From Ceratodon purpureus (taxonomy: Eukaryota; Streptophyta; Bryopsida; Pseudoditrichales; Ditrichaceae), in the NCBI GenBank assembly GCA_014871385.1, contig CM026433.1:10729433-10793432 (forward strand): 64,000 nt of DNA, given 5' to 3'. This document shows positions 45,165 to 58,226 of this stretch, piece by piece (the stretch's first letter is position 1; every line of letters starts with the position of its first letter). A model generated the notes under the pieces. That model was not told where the DNA came from. It worked only from the letters and a program-made list of their open reading frames with translations, and ran no database searches. The translations under genes and the position numbers were made by a program.

Positions 45165-48100
45165 ATGGCAGTGTCTCGTTACTGGCCTTATGATCGGAGT
45201 CCTTCGTACCTCAGGTAACTAGAGTTTTTTCATTAAATTTGATACTTCGAGTGGTGGAATTGACGTTTTATTTGCTTCTAAATTTTCGAGGAGAGCATTT
45301 TGCGGTTCGTTTTTTTATGGTTGTAGAATTGAAAGCAGTCTCTGATTGAGGCCGTTGATACGTTATATCTGCTTTCCTCATTTGCCCTTTTTCAAAAAAA
45401 TTGTAGAATTTCTGTATTTGAGTGTTAAGGAAGTGCATATTGATGAGCTTGGATGATTGGGTCCTGCACTTTATAAACCCTATCATTTGTAACCTTTCGC
45501 TTTTCGTAGAAGCTGTGTCGTCAATTTGTTTTTGGCTGTATGTAGAGTTTTATGAAATGGCTGCTTTTTCGTGTTTGGAGTGATTTAACAAGTTTGCTAC
45601 TTTCTGGGAATTGAGAGATCTCTAAGCTTGTTTGTGAAGTTTTGATTCTTTGAACTGTTGAAGGTGATCTGATTTGCGTTACATTTTTGTATTGCGTGCT
45701 TAGGGCATGGGCCAAAAAACATCGACGATCGCTGCTGGTTGCTGCTGGACTAGTGGGAGGAGGAACTGCAGTTTATTATGGTGTTCGATATCTAGGGTTG
45801 GATTCTCAGTCACGAAAAGAGAAAGATGCTGCACGAGCTGCAATATTGCACAAGGAAGCTGAAGAGCGTGCTGAGGCTCAGTATGTACACCAACATTCCG
45901 CATACACAAGTTTATTTGTTTGTTTGAACTATTTTATGTTATCTAGAGCACCATGTGTGTGTCTTTCTTTCCTGCCCGGTTAACAAATACTAAGTCACTC
46001 AGTTACTTGGCAAATATTGTTCACGTCGGAATAATTCAGCTATGAAAACCGTAGTTACTGTAGGGTTAATGGATGACTATATATTACAGGCATAGCAATT
46101 GAATGACTGTATGCGCAGTGCATGAAAGTTTAGCACCTGTATTGGATTGGTTTCAGGTTGCAGAGCCATTTCGAAAGCATTCAGAGGATATCGGACTCTA
46201 CGACATTACCTTCAGTGTTACCACACTTGAAAGCCAGCCTGTTCTCGAAGGTTGACCTATCAGGATTGACGGACAAGCTTATTCTAGGCAAAGAGGACCC
46301 ACAATTGTTGAGCCAGAGGGATAAGCTGCAGCTATGGCAAGAATTGAAGACTCTAAGTGAGTCGCAACTTTTTCAGACAGTTCTCAGTTCTTGCAGATTT
46401 GTGCCTCGCTTGGGTTTATCAAATCGCTTTGTCGTAATTTCTTAACAATTGGATCGGTTGTCCTTTACCCAAGATTTGATTTAACGTCGTCAGGGTTCAA
46501 AATTTCGGCTTCTGATATGTTCCGTTGATATTAAAATGCGATGCAGCTTAACTCATCGACTTTTATACTTGGTCCAGTGTTATCTTCAATTTGTAATTCA
46601 CGATATCTTTGTTTCTCTTCTTCACATGACATACATCAGATGCTATTGTCCCAAACCTTTTAAGTTTATACCTTCGCTCACTTCAGCTGTGTGAATGTAT
46701 GTAGGCTTTGCTCGCACGGTGTGTGCAATGTCAGCAGTCAGCTTGTTAGACATCTTCATCCGCATTCAGCTAAACATCCTTGGGAGGCATGTGTATTTTG
46801 ATACGGCCAGGGATATGCTACAGTCAGAGGTACAGAAATTGGAGTACAACAAATGTAATGTTAACATGTTAATTTTTCTGTGTTAGCCAATTTTTTTGGC
46901 AGCAGTTATGTCTTCACAAGGTGGTTGATGTTCATTACTTTTGTATTTGCTCAAAGTTGTCGTACCAGATATCTTCAAGAAGAATTGAGAAGTGTCTGCA
47001 GAATAGGGTTTTGCACTTATGTTTTAATTACGTGCTTTTGCAGGGGTCGCATGTGCCGTTATCCATGAGCGTTCAACAGAAATTCATAGCTTTCGCTGGA
47101 TACTTGCATCACAAGGGTCTGGCTCCTCTGGTTGCTGACGTCTACAAGGCAGTTGAAATTGTACTGAGAGGGTATGTGTATATCGATTTGTTTACCTTCA
47201 ACGCATTTCAGTATTATTTTCTTGCAGGTGCTGTATATCGAAGTTCCTTTAAGGAGATAATCTGTTGGATTGTAAACATCATTTCTACCCTGCCATTGAA
47301 TACTCAGGCAGGATTTTGTCAGACAGTACTGTTACACTTTTGATTATTAACATTAGTCATTGCCTTCCTTAGGATAAGTAGAATATTAATATTTAGACTG
47401 ACCTCAGTCATGTGAATTTCTCCAGCAAACAACTGAAGGAGCCGTACACGATTGACGATCTTAGAGATGTTTTTATGAGAATAAGAGCAACCTTGGATAG
47501 CAAAAGATCAGCTTGGGTTCAGTACGTTCTCCCATCAGATAATATTTTGCCGGAAGACTTGGCAGCTACCTCTTCGGCTGCAGATGAATCCTCCCTAGTT
47601 TCAGAGATGACGCATCATGATAGTGAGGTGCTTGACCAGCTCATGAATGAAACTAGAGCTGTTATGGCGAGGTAATGACTCATATGCACTGTATCAGATA
47701 TTGGTAGTAGAGTTTGCCTTTTGATTTATTTTTCTAATCTAGAGAGATTTGTGACATCTTTCCTGGCCACTCATAATTTTAGCTGTACTCTGACAAGTTT
47801 CATATCAGTGGAAGTTTGCTACATAGTTTGCTACTCGATCCAGATGAGAAGTTTCAGATTAGTTGTTATTGTTCAAGTGAATTCTGACAACCTGATTTCT
47901 GAATCATTTGTGCAGCAACGAGTTTCACGAAGTGCTTGCTGTCTGTCTGGATGCTATGTTGGATGGAGTTATGGAGGAGCTCTATGCTATCTACAGAGGA
48001 GCCTCAGACAATGGCATTCCTCTGGCGAAGCTGCTTCCTCCTGTTGCGGGTGCAGGGTCTACGCTTTTGGACCATCCTGATGAAAATCGCTTCATCAGAA

Positions 48101-48177
48101 TACTGGCTAACTTGCCGCAAGTGCATGCTTTCTGTGCCTTGGTGTATACCAATTCAAGTGAGGAGGCAGTTGCTTAG
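45165..48177 (+). CDS. PEX3: Peroxin-3, peroxisomal membrane protein import receptor
   Basis: The model has seven coding exons, all GT-AG and in phase: 45,165-45,214; 45,704-45,880; 46,157-46,356; 46,705-46,829; 47,044-47,171; 47,426-47,671; 47,916-48,177, giving 395 aa. The first exon is only MAVSRYWPYDRSPSYLR and is easily missed; the next begins AWAKKHRRSLLVAAGLVGGG, giving the basic stretch plus membrane anchor (about residues 24-45) typical of PEX3. Family signatures follow: KLQLWQELKTLSFARTVCAM, SLLDIFIRIQLNILGRHVYF and the conserved C-terminal LPQVHAFCALVYTNS. PEX3 sits in the peroxisomal membrane and docks PEX19 carrying membrane proteins. The length is near the usual 360-390 aa. Nothing is broken. 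Confidence 0.95.
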
Positions 48178-51100
48178 GGTGAGTTCTGCATTCTGCAGTA
48201 TTATCTCTTTACTAAGAAGTGCTTCTTACAGCTTTTCACAAGTCGCTCTGTTATAAACGATGAACAGTGTTATGGGATTCCACAAGTAGCATCATTCATT
48301 GTTTATTTATTTATTTTATTTATTTTTAAGTGTAACACGGTGCTAAAAGAGGTATGCCTCGTGAGTTACAAGATATTCAGACATTTTCACCGCCCTGATT
48401 TTCATTGGAATTGTTCTGATCCAGTCATGTCAGGTGCAGATGATGCTAATCTACATCTGTCCTTAGGATAGCTTTATGGTAATCTTAGAAGGCATTCACG
48501 TTTGGTGATCGTCCGACGATGGAGTTTTTGATGATTGTTTTGTTGATGAACAACCAGGAAATTATGCAGGATTAAATTCATTTGAAGACACGTATGAAAA
48601 TGTAGGGACAGTTCTTGACACAAACTATTTCAGACTGGAGAAAGTTGCAATGGGCTTACTGCCTTCTCTGAGAGTCTCTCTGCCTGGAGCGTACGTATTG
48701 GACTTCTCTTCGTCGGCAGCTCTCTGAAGGTAGTTCTTACCACGCCAGGCTTCTTTTAACGTTCCATGTCATTGCATCTAGTATTCAAGATTTATACCCT
48801 CGTTGTTTGCACTTTTTACATGTTCGCCTCTTTGAAATGGTGAGCCTTTCTGCATATAATTAGTTAAGCAGAATCACGACATAGACATTGACGTTTTTTC
48901 TCAGTAAAGTTATCCCATGACGGTTACACAAGTTCCTCTTTTTCCAATTCATCTCTTCGTTCATGTTGCAGTATTGTTATAAAGCGGAGCTGAAGAAGTG
49001 GGCAGATATTTGAGCACCTTAGAGGCATAGTTCCCTTGCTATTGTAAGAGGAGCTGTCTCGAAACTGATTAAAACGTTTCAAAATACATGTAAATTAGAA
49101 TGAAATAAAAAGTTTCTCACAATTCTTCGCGAATAATTCTTTCGTGTACAGTCGTAAAGAGAGGAGAAGTTTTTGGAAAAAATGTGCTTTGATACCGTGC
49201 ATGAACTTGTCAAACCTTCTGTTCCAGCTTTTTTTTACATATTTTTAATTTCATGTTGTATATTTTGTAAACTGATACGGACATTTTTGCCTTTGGTAGA
49301 GACGTTCCATTCGGGCAATGTGGTACTTATGCTCAATTTAAAACGCATTTTTATGGTCACATTTTGAAGAGTACTTCGAAGAATATTGATGTAAGTTCGT
49401 AGTCATCACCTGGCAGATTTCCAGCAGGACTCCATGGTTCATCAGAATCCATTGTTCAGAGTTCAAGTTGTTCGTCAAGGACGTACAGGTCCTGAGTTAT
49501 TTACGGAAAGCCCAGTTTACACCAAAATACTTGGGTTCCAACCCAATGACACAAGTGGTACCTCGTTTTTGGATGAGAGTATTTACGAAATGGCCTATAT
49601 TAAGAGTTACTATAACAATAATAAGAGTACCAAATTCTAAAAATAACCAAAAAATCAGATTGCTAAAGTCTTCATTGTCTAGATTTATTTTGTAAAAAAA
49701 ACTTTTTTTACATTCCAAGAATTCTAGAATCAGATTTTGTAGTTGGGCATAATGAATATTGTTACTTCTAATGGGTTGGAGCTCAAAGAATATATGATCC
49801 ACTTTTACTATATTAAAGATTCTAGTTAGATTTTTCACCCATTAAAACTATGGGTTCCAACTAAACTTTTCCTTGCTGTAAGTCCAAAGGTTAGGTGAAA
49901 ACAGATATCCACCAATGATAACTTTCCGTTTCTTTGGGTCCAAATCAATGTTTTTTGGTATAAATCTCTTCTAAGATGCAACATAAAAGTTGTTATTATA
50001 TGCTAAGTATAAATGTCTCATAAATATCAAGATATTGGAATCAAACATTACAATATTAGCAATAAGAAATAATTTAAATCGGTAGTTTTGAATCCAATGG
50101 ATAGAATAATGAGAGGTAGAAAATATCTCCAGGACCATGGTTTAAAAAATGAAGATATTTCGGCTATATATACATGGACATCTAATTTAATCCTACTATG
50201 TAAAGTACTAGCACCAATAAATGTGCAATAGAAACTGTGTGATTTTAAAGGTATATGAATCATTATGATGACACTAATTATGTCATGCGTCTGTAGTTCT
50301 ATCATTTGTCGACTTCTTGTTTTTGGTTTTCAAAACCACCTATTGTTGTTTCCTAAAACTTTTATTTTTAAGCCTTTAAAACTTCTCAAAAATTCAATAC
50401 AACTTCAAAAATTTGTATTTTTTAAAATCTATATTTACTATAATTGCCCTACCTTTGGGTATTTTGTTATCACCACGTATGCTAGCAATTTAACCAGATT
50501 AAAGGCTCTGAAAGTAGCGGTTTATGGTGCTGCTACTTGAGCTTCCGGATTTGCAACCAAATTTCTCATTTAAATTGATATCCTTTGGCTGTCAAAGGAT
50601 TCACAGCAGCCCCAACCGCTGGGCTGTAACATGAGTCATGACTCACATCGAAAACATGCAATCAGATGTAAATTAAACAACGTCCTCAACTCGCTCTCTG
50701 TTCAATGGAACTTGTCGTTTCATTTTTGGTTCCTTTTGTGGCCTGCTCGGTGAGTTTCTCTCTCTTTGCAATGAACTTTCATTCGCTCCAAACAAAAAAG
50801 AAGATGTTCAGAATTCGTCATTCCAATACATTGCCAAAAAAAAAGGAAAAAAAGAAAAGAAAAAAGAAAATCATTATCTGGGACAATAATTTAACGTACT
50901 GTGGGAATGGTATCAACGAGCATCGTTGGCAGAATCCAAAGTCCAGACTGTAACATAGCATGCATCTGAAACCCATCCAATGAAAATAAGGTCAACACTT
51001 ATTTTCTGTAGCTTAATTTGATTGAGACCCAGTTGGCCAGTGCCTAATGCCTGCAACGTGGCAATCCTAACATGCGTCTACACATAATTTTAATGCTTTT

Positions 51101-52000
51101 ATATTGCCATTTGAGCTAAAAACACAATTCACAATTTTTCCAGTCCTACTCACACCAAGTAAACCATTTAAAACCTCCAAAGTAATTTCACAGAGCTGAA
51201 GAAACACATTGTATCATTAGTGTGCACAGTGGGAGCTAATCATGTGAAACTGTGAATTTGTGCGGAGACACCGATTTCTAGGATGAGTGCAATCATGAGG
51301 CTAACAAGCTGACCGAGTTGAATGCAAATCATGGAGCTCAGGCAAAGCAATGAGCTTTAGATGATGTTACAGATGGATTCGTTTCTCCTGAATATTCCCG
51401 GAGTGTCCACCCTCTCATCTCGCAGATCCAAGCATAAAAAGACCGAGCAGGTCCACCCAAGCCCCGGTTTCTAGCATTCAAACAAATCAAAGCTGGTGCA
51501 AACGGTGCCCAAATACCGTAGAATAATTTAGATCTCTTAGTACAAATTTTTGGACATAAACGACTTCCAAATGTGTGGAATAGTCCCAAGTAAACGAACA
51601 TGACGTTAGATGCTTCTCACATGGCAAGCATTGACAGGCTGCGGTGTTTCGCAATCGAAAAAACGGATATACTCGTCGACAATCTCTCCCGGGTCACTTC
51701 AACCGGAAGTACATTACAGTGTACTGCATTGAATTCGTGGTACATCGATACACAGTGTTACCGTGGTACTAACAAACTCGGGTTTTTCTTTTGATTTTTG
51801 GTTCTTCTCGGCGTTGTTGTCTGGAAATACCGGTCACTGGTGCGAGGAGAAACTGTGACTAGGCTAATGTTGGCCTGGTCGTGTGCCAGGAAAAGCAAAT
51901 GCCAGATTGCAATGCCATTGTTTGTGGCGTCATTTGAGCACTGACTTGATCGAGTTCATACCTTCGACACCCTGCTTTCTGGCTCATTGCAAACCTGCAC
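48178..52000. other. Intergenic region
   Basis: PEX3 3' UTR for the first few hundred bases, then DNA with only short frames (49,434-49,640 plus, 49,838-49,497 minus, 51,601-51,338 minus), none with a recognised domain. Small runs of A and of 'attt' occur. I see no RNA gene or mobile element here. Confidence 0.45.
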
Positions 52001-52077
52001 CGAATTCTGATGTACTTCTCAGGTGGAGTCGTCCTTGTTGACGGAGCAGTGGACCGGTGAAGGTTCTTCTGATTAAG

Positions 52078-53151
52078 GTATGCATCTTCTGGTATTTTTG
52101 CCGGGTTTGTTTGTAGTGGAGGGATTTTTTGCGTCATTTTGTGATTTGGGTCTTGGTTTTGAGAAGATGCAGGTTGGGATTCATTTTTTGGGACTCGGTG
52201 TCATTGGGTAGAAGCTGTTGGGATGTTTGATGGTGAGATCAGCTCATGAGTGTGTTGTACGTCTTTAGAGATTCAAATGCGTAGTGCGATTCTTGGAGAA
52301 GAAAAAATCGATATGCCTCATGGTGGTTCCATTGCAGTTGGGGAATTTTGATCTTTGCCTTTAGTGGATTGAGTTTCGGGTTCTTAGATTTTGGTGTACC
52401 GAAGGCTAAGTAGAATGGTCAGAGGAAATGTTCTAGGATATGCACAAAATTCACTGGTTTCTTGAGAACCACAAGGTTTACGCCTTGTGAGTGAGTGCAA
52501 ACCTGGTTTTGTGAGAATCGAAATTGCTCAAGGTTTGTGTTCGCATTCTGATGAACGCTACTGAATGGAATCCAACTTCTAAACTTTCCGAAGATTCATC
52601 GTTTGCCGGAATGAACAATGTTCGAGATAATTCGTATTTAGAATTGCGTCAAATTTTGGGTTCTGAAGTCCTAGCATTGTGGTGTTAAAGCAGCCAGCAA
52701 ATCTGCAAGAGAGTCTAGTGTGAGACAAGGTTATTAGCACCTTTTCGTTTGCAGTAGCTTGGCGAATGCTCTTCCGCCTACATCAATTCAAATAATCGTG
52801 TCAACAGGCAGTCTAGAGTGGAGGTTTCTTTGTAGCTTTCCACAAGAACCTATCATTTTACAATAAATGAAGTTGTACCTTGTAAGAAATGCGGTTAGTT
52901 TCCAGTTTCTCAAGATTTTTTTATAAGCTAGTTTCAAGGTTTTTGTTTCTTTTCTGATGAAGCTCGGGTGACTCTGTTTTGCACTTCTTGCATTCCCGCT
53001 ATCTTGAGTTGAGAAGGGCACGTAGACTTTGGAAGGAAGGTGTAGCAGTGTAACTCGAAGGAGAATTGATCTGTGAGGTTTTTATGGTTCTGTTCAATGT
53101 GTGGTAAAAATTTCTGAATTATGCAATGACTCTTGAAATCTGTTGTTGCAG
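52078..53151 (+). other. Long 5'-UTR intron of the HIPL gene
   Basis: A donor AAG|GTATGC at 52,077/52,078 and an acceptor TTGTTGCAG at 53,151 bracket 1,074 bp with stops in all frames. The second UTR exon (53,152-53,190) leads to the ATG at 53,191. 5'-UTR introns in plants often raise expression. This model is inferred from splice signals only. Confidence 0.45.
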
Positions 53152-53190
53152 TTGGGTATGGTATCTTCTGAATAGAGGACGTCAAGAGAG

Positions 53191-56100
53191 ATGTTTAGAG
53201 GAGTGGGTTTTGGAGGTGGGGTGGCAGCCCTGCTACTACTGGCTTGCTCTGTCTTCTCCACAACAGCTTACCCACTTTGTGCAAAGAATCTCGGTACGTA
53301 GCAACTTTTCTATCCTCAAACCATGTGCAGGACCAAGTCAGGTTCTTTGAGAGCCTTTTCTTTGCTGTCCAGCTTACTAATTGACTAGATGACAGCAAGG
53401 AGAGGTGGTACTGCTTGATTTTTTGTTGTCAGATTCAACGATACAATCTATCGATGCTAGAGGTCAACTGAATGAGATAGACAGCTGAAAGGGATCACAT
53501 GTGGAGACAATGTCGCTTTGTATAACGATCAACAGCTTTCAAATTTTCACCCAATTGACAAAGGCACTTCATTATTTGATTGCAGAGGCGCCTGGACCGT
53601 CCGGTGCAGCCCTAAATTTCTGCTCAGCACCAGAGTATGCCGCAAATGGATGCTGCACCGCTCAAGATGATACCCAGATCAAGGCCACCTTCGACGCCAT
53701 GAACATTTCAGATCCCTCATGTGCAGCCTTCATGAAGCAAATCCTATGTTCGGTAAGCCCTGCACATCGTTCAAATTCCAATAGAAATATTTAATTGAGC
53801 ACGTAGTCTATAATCTGAAGTCCAGTAACTAATCCTGTAAATGATGTTCCATTTTGCTTACAGAAATGTGACCCATACTCGGCAGATTTATATGGTGCTT
53901 CACAGCTTACACAAGCACGGCCAGTTCCTTATCTATGCACCAACGGCACTGGCTCCTACTGCAATCAGCTCTGGAATGCTTGTTCTACCGTAGCTATCAC
54001 AAACTCCCCCTTCGAGCCAAACCTTCAGAACGGCACTTCAAAATCCACAGCTGCTTTGAACTCGTTCTACTCCAACGACATAACTTTCTGCACAGGCTCA
54101 GCTCCTCAGCCCTCTTCTGGAAGCTTCTGCTTCAACGGCACAGCTTTCAAGCTTCCAGAGCCGGTTGCCAACACCGCTCCAGCTGCGATTTGCCTGGAAA
54201 GACTGGACAATTCAACAAAGGGCTATTACTTGAATCTCATTCCACATCCAGATGGGTCGGATCGTGTCTTTGTGAACACTCAGGATGGGTTGATGTACAT
54301 GGCGAATGTTCCAGAGCCAGGCTCAGGAAAGCCATTTGCTATTGACTATGGGGCTCCTTTTTTGAATATTACTCATAGGACCCTCAACAAAGGCGAGTTG
54401 GGGTTCATGGGAATGGCTTTCCACCCCGACTTCTTGAGTAACGGCAGGTTCTTTATATCTTACAACTGTGATATGACGAAGAATCCGGACTGTAAAGCTG
54501 AGTGTGGGTGTGGTAGTGCCAATTTCTGCAATGCTAGTGCAGTTTATTGTCAATATTCAGCTATTGTGGCAGAGTACACTGTGAATGCCACAGGAGTCAC
54601 ACCTCAAACGGTAAGTCTCAATTTTTCTTACCTTGTCCTGTCCGTCTTTAAGCTGAAGGCAAAGAAAATTAATTTGATTTTTTTATTACCGAATACATTG
54701 TGCAAATATTGGCTGTTTTGCGACTGTTGAACATGCTGAGGATGTTGAAAGGATGATTTTTCATGGAGGATTAAATCTGATTTGATGCAGGCAGTGCAAG
54801 CTAATCCTGAGGAAGTGAGAAGGATATTCTCATTCGGTCTTCCATATGAGAATCATCACGCTGGAGGCCTTTGGTTTGGTCCTGTAGACAAGTACTTGTA
54901 CTACCCTCTAGGAGATGGAGGTTTGTATGACGACCCTTGGAACAATGCTCAGAACCTCAATATTCCACTTGGAAAGATGATGCGCTTGGACGTCAACAAT
55001 TTTCCAGGTATGCTACAGAGCACCCATTTCCTAGGTTCTTATTCATTTCTGTTGATAATTTGATTGAATACTCGTGGTTTGAGCTTGTCGTGTGGAAGGA
55101 CTACTTTAGGTTATTGTTTCTATTACAGCGTGAATTGACGATTGTCAATGTGTTGCATGCACAGCTAGTACAGCAGGGCTATATGGAAACTACAGCATTC
55201 CGACAGACAACCCGTTTCATGGAGTTAACGGCACAAGGGGAGAAGTTTGGGCATATGGATTGCGAAACCCCTGGCGTTGCAGCTTTGACAGACAGCGCCC
55301 ATCTTATTTCTACTGTGCTGATGTTGGCCAGGTCATTCCTTTCCCTGAGCTTCCTCGTGAACCATAGAAGCTTTTTTCAAGAATCCATTTGTGCAATTTT
55401 TGTTACTTAGGAAGATTTGGCCAAAGGATCCGCTTGATTGGGGATCGCACTGGTACTCTCATGTTTACACATATGATATCTGACATAGAGGATTACAATT
55501 CTCTAACAAGTGGAGATGTTAATTCTTTGCAGGATACAATTGAAGAAGTGGACTTGATATCCAAGGGTGGAAACTATGGGTGGCGAGTATACGAAGGAAC
55601 AAACGTTTTCAAGCCGAAGACACCGCCAGGAGGCCGCTACACAAATGCAAATTCGATTAATGCAATAATGCCTATCATTGAATACAACCACTCCTCAGGA
55701 ATTTCTATCTGTGGTGGCTATGTCTCATATTCCAGACAAGATGCTTGTGCATACGGAAAGTAAGCCCACTATTCTCTCCCTCTCCTCTCTAAAATTTTAT
55801 TCATTTTACTAAAATCATGTCACATCTTTTCCAAGTGAGTCGATTCTGATTGAGGAAAATCAGGTCAAACATCTAATTAAGTTTTGGAAACTGGCTTGCA
55901 GTTATCTATATGGTGATCTAAATGGGGTAATGTGGTCAGCCTATGAAAACCCTCCCATGAGTGGAAAATACACTGTAAGCGACTTGTCTTACAAGTGTTC
56001 TTCCAAGACCCCTGTTGCCTGCAACAACGACACTGCTCTAGATGGAATCATATCCTATGGCGAGGATGCCAAAGGAGACATTTATGTTCTCGCTGTCAAT

Positions 56101-56271
56101 GGAGCATACAGAATGGTAAACCCAAGTCTTTGTGGCATAACATGCACGGAGGAGTTGCCTCCACTTCCTGGCCCAGCTCCAGCTCCATCCACCGCTTCGT
56201 CTCTCTTCGTCCTTGTACGAAATAGTGCCGTTTGTTTAGTTCTTGCATTGTGTGCTCTTGTTTGGCTGTGA
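53191..56271 (+). CDS. HIPL: HIPL glucose/sorbosone dehydrogenase-like protein, GPI-anchored
   Basis: The model has seven coding exons in phase: 53,191-53,293; 53,586-53,752; 53,864-54,610; 54,791-55,007; 55,165-55,331; 55,533-55,759; 55,902-56,271, giving 665 aa. A signal peptide (GVAALLLLACSVFSTTA) is followed by a cysteine-rich folate-receptor-like domain (CSAPEYAANGCC, CDPYSADLY) with NXS/T sites. The GSDH propeller has GELGFMGMAFHPDF, HHAGGLWFGPVDKYLYYPLG then DGG, EVWAYGLRNPWRCSFD, EEVDLISKGGNYGWRVYEG and ISICGGYV. The C-terminus is Pro-rich (PPLPGPAPAPS) and ends in a hydrophobic tail (SAVCLVLALCALVWL), a GPI-attachment signal. Plant HIPLs are extracellular, membrane-anchored putative PQQ-type oxidoreductases of uncertain substrate. 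The gene appears intact and close to the usual length (about 690 aa). Confidence 0.94.
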
Positions 56272-57641
56272 AGTGTAGAAGATATACTTAAAGTGGTGGC
56301 AATAGGAAGAATCCACTGACAAAGGCGGGGAAAGCAAATCAATGAAATAATGCTCGGTCATAGTTAGCTGCTGCTCTCGACCGTTGTACTGTACAATATT
56401 TTTTTGAAAGGAAGATCGATTGATGACGGTACATATTGAATTGTAGAATTCGTCTGGTGAGCATTAAATCCTCTCTAACTTGATCATAAAATTGTACATA
56501 GCATTGCATACACATGAAGTCAATTGTTTGAGGTTTTATTAAGCTCTACCCAGAGCATTTTGGGTCCCTCCAAGCCTCGAGGAACGGATTTTTGAAGTAA
56601 GCAGAGTTGCAGCTGGTAACCAAAATCAGTCAACCTTTGCAAAATGCACTCCTACTGGAAATTGTGATTCTGCACACTATAGAGCTTCACTCAGATGTCC
56701 CAGAAAGGGAAGCTGAAATGTAGAATCTCTTGGGTAAGCTGCAATGTAAAATTCATGACGACCGGTTCAGTGGAAGAACTTGGGAGAATTATTTGATTGA
56801 CACTTCTCATTGTCAATGCATGCCAACGCACTTTTTCGTAGATACGCGACCAGCGTCAGTTGTAATTGTACAATTTCAGAGCATATCAGGCAACGCAATC
56901 ATTTCAGGCGACGCAATGTGATAATACTCACATTGACTAGTACATGTGATGCTTGATTGAAAAGCGCGCACACCTATCCTCGCATTACCGACCCATGATT
57001 CATGGTAGAATTATTATAGTCTCATTTCGGTCCCCATTGTAGCTTCGCATTATAACTCCCCGTTGTAGAGTCGAATCATTACGAAAGCTGGGCATGGGTC
57101 CCTGTGTAAGTCATGATGCACCAATTGCACAAATTCAAGCTCAAGCACGACTCATGTGTGGGGTGGAATGAACTCATTTATAGATCTCTGCTCACTTGAG
57201 AACAGGAATTCATACATCATGTGGCTAATGTATGCCACTAGAAGCAGCAATGAACATTTATCTCCGAGCCAATAATGAGACATGTGTACGCTAAAACCCA
57301 CATTGTATCATAGAAACTACGTGTACTGCACCTGCTAGGCCCTTGTAACCTTCCCACACGAGTTGTATGCGGTACAAGTAACCATAGCTGGTGCATAAGG
57401 AACAGACGAAAGTAATGCAATGCTCAGGGTCAGGAGTGGGCAATTCCCACAAATATATATGCTGCGAATCCGCTTAAGCATGCATTACTCTGACTAGATA
57501 GAACCTCCGAGCTATCACAGAAACAATGTGTTTCTATTCATATTCTACACTCTTTACCATAGTCTGGTGGTCGTCTCAAAATTGGAATACAAAGCTGAAC
57601 TTGGTCATGTCACTGCAATCAATTCACTGCACAAGCTGGCT
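56272..57641. other. Intergenic region
   Basis: HIPL 3' UTR then short frames only (56,730-56,921 plus; 57,420-57,238 minus). No recognised gene. Confidence 0.45.
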
Positions 57642-58226
57642 TTAATGGAAGCCGGCTGGAACGCTTGGAAGGTGGTCACCAAGACGGTACATTCTAGATG
57701 CTTCCTGGTGACTTGACGGTGTGACATTCTTGTGAGCACCCCATCTTGCATAATCCCATTTGGCATCGTCTTCTTCGATCTCTTTCTCCACTCTCAAGTG
57801 CCGATAGCAAGTCGATTTGCTCACCATTCGTTGTCCTTTGCAACTCTTGCACACACAGAACACCTTCTGGTTGCCACTCGGGGAGGCGACACCCTTGGCA
57901 ATCACCACTCCTCGCGCTTTTAAGTTGTGAGATTTTCTTCTGGGAGATTGCGCTACTGGAGACGATTGCACTGGAATGGATGAGTACCATTGTAGGGGAA
58001 TTGACGTTGCCTCCCGGGTGGGGTCGAGGTTAGGTCGGCGAGCGCCACCACTGTAATAGCGGCTGTCGGCGCTGCTGGATGTGTCACTCGCTGCCGTCGT
58101 AACAAGAGACGATTCGGACGACATTACGAAACTCTGCTGAGCAATGCTCAAAATGCTAACCGATCTCTCAAACAAAAATGTGGTACAGTGACTACGAAAT
58201 CTAAATCTGGACCAATGAAAAGGCAC
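57642..58226 (-). CDS. Repetitive-element ORF with a CxxC-type zinc-finger-like motif
   Basis: Minus strand, up to 194 codons from 58,226; a second ATG at 58,124 ([19 protein letters not shown]) is where similarity to the copy in the kinase intron (20,795-20,915) is strongest and may be the true start. After a Ser-rich disordered part comes VFCVCKSCKGQRMVSKSTCY, then RHLRVEKEIEEDD. The spacing C-x-C-x2-C...C-Y-RH resembles the short zinc-binding segment near the N-terminus of some transposon proteins. No catalytic domain is visible before the stop at 57,642, so it may be a truncated or spliced first exon. The presence of a second copy supports a mobile origin. Family not identified. Confidence 0.45.
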   Translation of the reverse strand: MPFHWSRFRFRSHCTTFLFERSVSILSIAQQSFVMSSESSLVTTAASDTSSSADSRYYSGGARRPNLDPTREATSIPLQWYSSIPVQSSPVAQSPRRKSHNLKARGVVIAKGVASPSGNQKVFCVCKSCKGQRMVSKSTCYRHLRVEKEIEEDDAKWDYARWGAHKNVTPSSHQEASRMYRLGDHLPSVPAGFH

